Source of the DNA: Xestospongia muta
Taxonomy: Eukaryota > Porifera > Demospongiae > Haplosclerida > Petrosiidae
Assembly: GCA_963693285.1 (NCBI GenBank)
Contig: OY848918.1
Location: forward strand, 17,922,047-17,986,046
Direction: 5' to 3'
Length of the DNA: 64,000 nt
Positions within the stretch are counted from its first letter, which is position 1; every line of letters begins with the position of its first letter. The notes under the pieces were generated by a model. That model worked only from the letters and a program-made list of their open reading frames with translations. It made no database searches and was not told the DNA's origin. Below are positions 61,739 to 64,000 of the stretch, in pieces. The position numbers and the translations under genes were made by a program.

Positions 61739-63900
61739 CTGCAGTCATAGTATATTCATCTTTTTTTATTTTAAAATATATTTTTCTATGTTAAATTAAA
61801 GCTTTCTTTTTTCAGCAGAATGTGTGAGCTTTAAAAGTATCCTGTAGCTAGTTACACATTCAAAACATCCTAAATAATTTTTTTTTCTAAATCTATGCAG
61901 TCTCTAGATCTGAGATTCATCAATATCATACATTGATATATGTATTTGTAATATAATTATGAAGATAACTATACAGTTATCAGTCTATTACTTTAGCATT
62001 ATCTGATAATAACACTACAAGCTATGTTAAGAAAATTCAAAAACAGTTCTTGTTGAGATAAAAGATGCTTTACAAACAATAATAATTAATATGTAGCAGG
62101 AAAAAGATATATATAACATGAAGATTGGTTGACTCTATGAATGGATGTGTGCATAGTTGTTGAGTTATTTCATCTTTTACTTAATTGTATATAATGATTT
62201 GTATATATTATTTGAAGCAAATGATAGATAAAGTATAGTTAATAAATTAATATCAGTGTAAGCTGATCCTCTTGAAACACATTTAGTTCAAACATTAGTG
62301 AAGGATCAATGATATTATGTTTATTAATGAAACAAGAGTATAATTCTAAGAAAATTGTTAATAATTACTTGATGCACTTTAGTGTTTTGCATGACTATGG
62401 GAAATGGAAAACTTCATAGAATATCTGGCAGCACAAAACACAGTAAGCAAGTTATTTGACTATATAACGTGATTAGTCAGACAGGTGTTTTATAGTTAAA
62501 AACTCTTAAATTTAGTAGTTGTGTTGTAGTGGTCAAGGTGTTGCACAGCAATGTAATATGCTATAACAAGCAATGTTAGATAAATACACATGAGTAATAA
62601 TAACACTGCATGTTTTTAGCTCCAAACAGCTGTGAAGTACCACAGTAGTTGCTCTGTCAATACTGAATCTGACGTCGTAATATTACATGTTGGTCATGAA
62701 TGGCAGTCTGATATTTCTGTGTAAAAGAACCTTTAAAACTAGATACATGTATTGAGAACATATTGATACAGACAATGTCTTTAGAATCTTTTGATACTTT
62801 CTCTCATTAATAACTTATCTACTTGTTTTGTTTCAAGTAAAGCTCAATATGTAAAAGTAAGACTGGAATAATCAAATTATTGATAATAATAATGTAATAA
62901 GTAAAGAGAACAATGTCAATAATATGACAAGATGGATGAATGAAAATGGTAAGGTGGTGACAACTGTATATATCAACAAAATTATTAAATGTGTTTAAAG
63001 TTTAGAGTACATTGATTACAAACAGTGCTATGACAATTCTAAACAGGAATATGAAAGAAAGAAAAGTTTGATGTTATGTACAACAAAATTAATGGTTTTC
63101 TTTAGTTCCAATTTGTCATTATGTCCCATAGTATTATATATTAATTTTGACTAAGCTATAGTCTTCCAAACTCTCTTGCAGACTTCAATGTGCCTCTTAA
63201 TTTTCTATATGCTCTGCTATATACAGTATACCATATATAGTGGAAACACTCCAGCAACACCAATAGTCTCTGCTAGACTTCAATAATCTCTTACAGCTAT
63301 AGTCTCTGAACAGATCAATATAGAAGTTGATCATTGTTATATCTATTGCAAAGTCTCCTAATTACAACAATTCATCAACTGATTATTGACCTATACACTT
63401 AGTAATGTTGTCAGAAGTAACATGCATACACTATATATACTAAATATTCCCACTCTAACACTCCATGTACATTTAATAAAAGGTTGATTGCATGTAATGC
63501 TGTCTACATCTGCAAAGATGAATAGATGCAGACACTTTAAAAATGCATGGAGATGAATTCAGTTTGTGTTTTTTTGGATTTTAACAAGGCATTCCTCCTT
63601 CTTAATACATTGCTCAACTGAGTATAAATGGTTAAAGATAAAAATAGCTACTAGCAGCACTACTTATGATACAAGTACTCATTTAATTACAAGCTCTAGG
63701 TCTCAGGCTTTTTCAAGTATTAGTACCAGATACCTACAGTCAACTCAGTATTACATACAACATATTTAAAAATCTGTTACCTTCATCTATCTATAAATTA
63801 TGTTAATTTAGTCTATTTCATTATAGCTAGGATCATTAGTCTTAGTATTAATGTATCTGCTAATACAGATACTTAGCTTTATGAACCAGATTATGGTAAC
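61734..63900. repeat. Duplicated segment A, copy 2
   Basis: Counterpart of 2285-5070. It begins exactly at gttaactgcag, which overlaps the stop codon of the GTPase exon. It lacks the 790-bp block holding repeat R, but has about 110 bp extra at 63545-63655. Confidence 0.85.
63560..63640 (+). pseudogene. Short LINE-like RT scrap
   Basis: The insertion in segment A copy 2 encodes VFLDFNKAFLLLNTLLN, like the VFLDFSKAFDxVxHxxLLxKL motif of LINE reverse transcriptases with a few codons missing. Very short. Confidence 0.4.
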
Positions 63901-63929
63901 TGTAGATATCTCCACATAAATGCATTAAT

Positions 63930-64000
63930 GTATATAAATATATATTCTTGACATCATAGAGGGAGCTCGTCAAAATAAAAAATACTGCATTTATAATCTG
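63930..64000 (+). pseudogene. Possible Death-domain trace at the window edge
   Basis: ILDIIEG is encoded here, and the bases around cttgacatcatagaggga closely resemble 1253-1272 in the Death relic (cttgatatcatagaggga). The match is short and the window ends, so it may be chance. If real, segment A copy 2 lies between a GTPase exon and a Death remnant. Confidence 0.35.

Overview
The window is AT-rich eukaryotic DNA with spliceosomal introns, dense remnants of cut-and-paste and retro-elements, and one large intact gene. Gene 1 encodes ankyrin repeats, a Roc-type GTPase, a COR-like region and a Death domain. This layout and the family of elements (Ty3/gypsy, MULE, piggyBac, pogo, LINE, MITEs) point to an early-branching animal. 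A demosponge is my best guess, because this style of P-loop/COR/Death protein is plentiful there. The phylum is an inference; the domains are read directly from the sequence.

Layout. 1-900: minisatellite arrays around an assembly gap. 1.1-1.3 kb: a decayed Death-domain exon. 2.3-5.1 kb: segment A, which recurs at 61.7-63.9 kb. 5.9-7.3 kb: a repeat split by a foldback element, then a dead piggyBac transposase. 7.3-21.5 kb: mostly non-coding DNA with unidentified exon-like pieces on the minus strand (11.5-11.9, 16.3-17.5 and 20.3 kb), a (GA)n tract and segment B (12.8-13.8 kb), which recurs at 59.5-60.2 kb.

21.6-56.4 kb: gene 1 on the plus strand. I assemble 14 exons with consensus splice sites and one continuous frame of 1077 codons. 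Six exons each carry one ankyrin repeat in phase 0. A 1.7-kb exon carries the GTPase and the start of COR. Later exons carry the rest of COR, a linker, the Death domain and a short tail. The 13.1-kb and 8.7-kb introns are full of mobile elements: two minus-strand Ty3/gypsy remnants with short LTRs, a plus-strand gypsy pol remnant, a ZSWIM-type MULE and its deleted derivative, a pogo-like element, MITEs, a duplicated 1-kb block and a 74-bp minisatellite.

56.4-64 kb: 3' flank of gene 1, a LINE remnant, segment B copy 2, then a second GTPase exon (paralogue of gene 1 exon 9). That exon is cut off at the start of COR exactly where segment A copy 2 begins. The Death relic at 1.1 kb, gene 1, the truncated paralogue and a possible Death trace at the window end suggest a same-strand array of ANK-Roc-COR-Death genes that has been duplicated and partly destroyed. 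From family knowledge, gene 1 would be a cytosolic GTP-regulated scaffold: ankyrin repeats bind a ligand or partner, Roc-COR switches, and Death recruits other Death-fold proteins, much like DAPK1 without its kinase.
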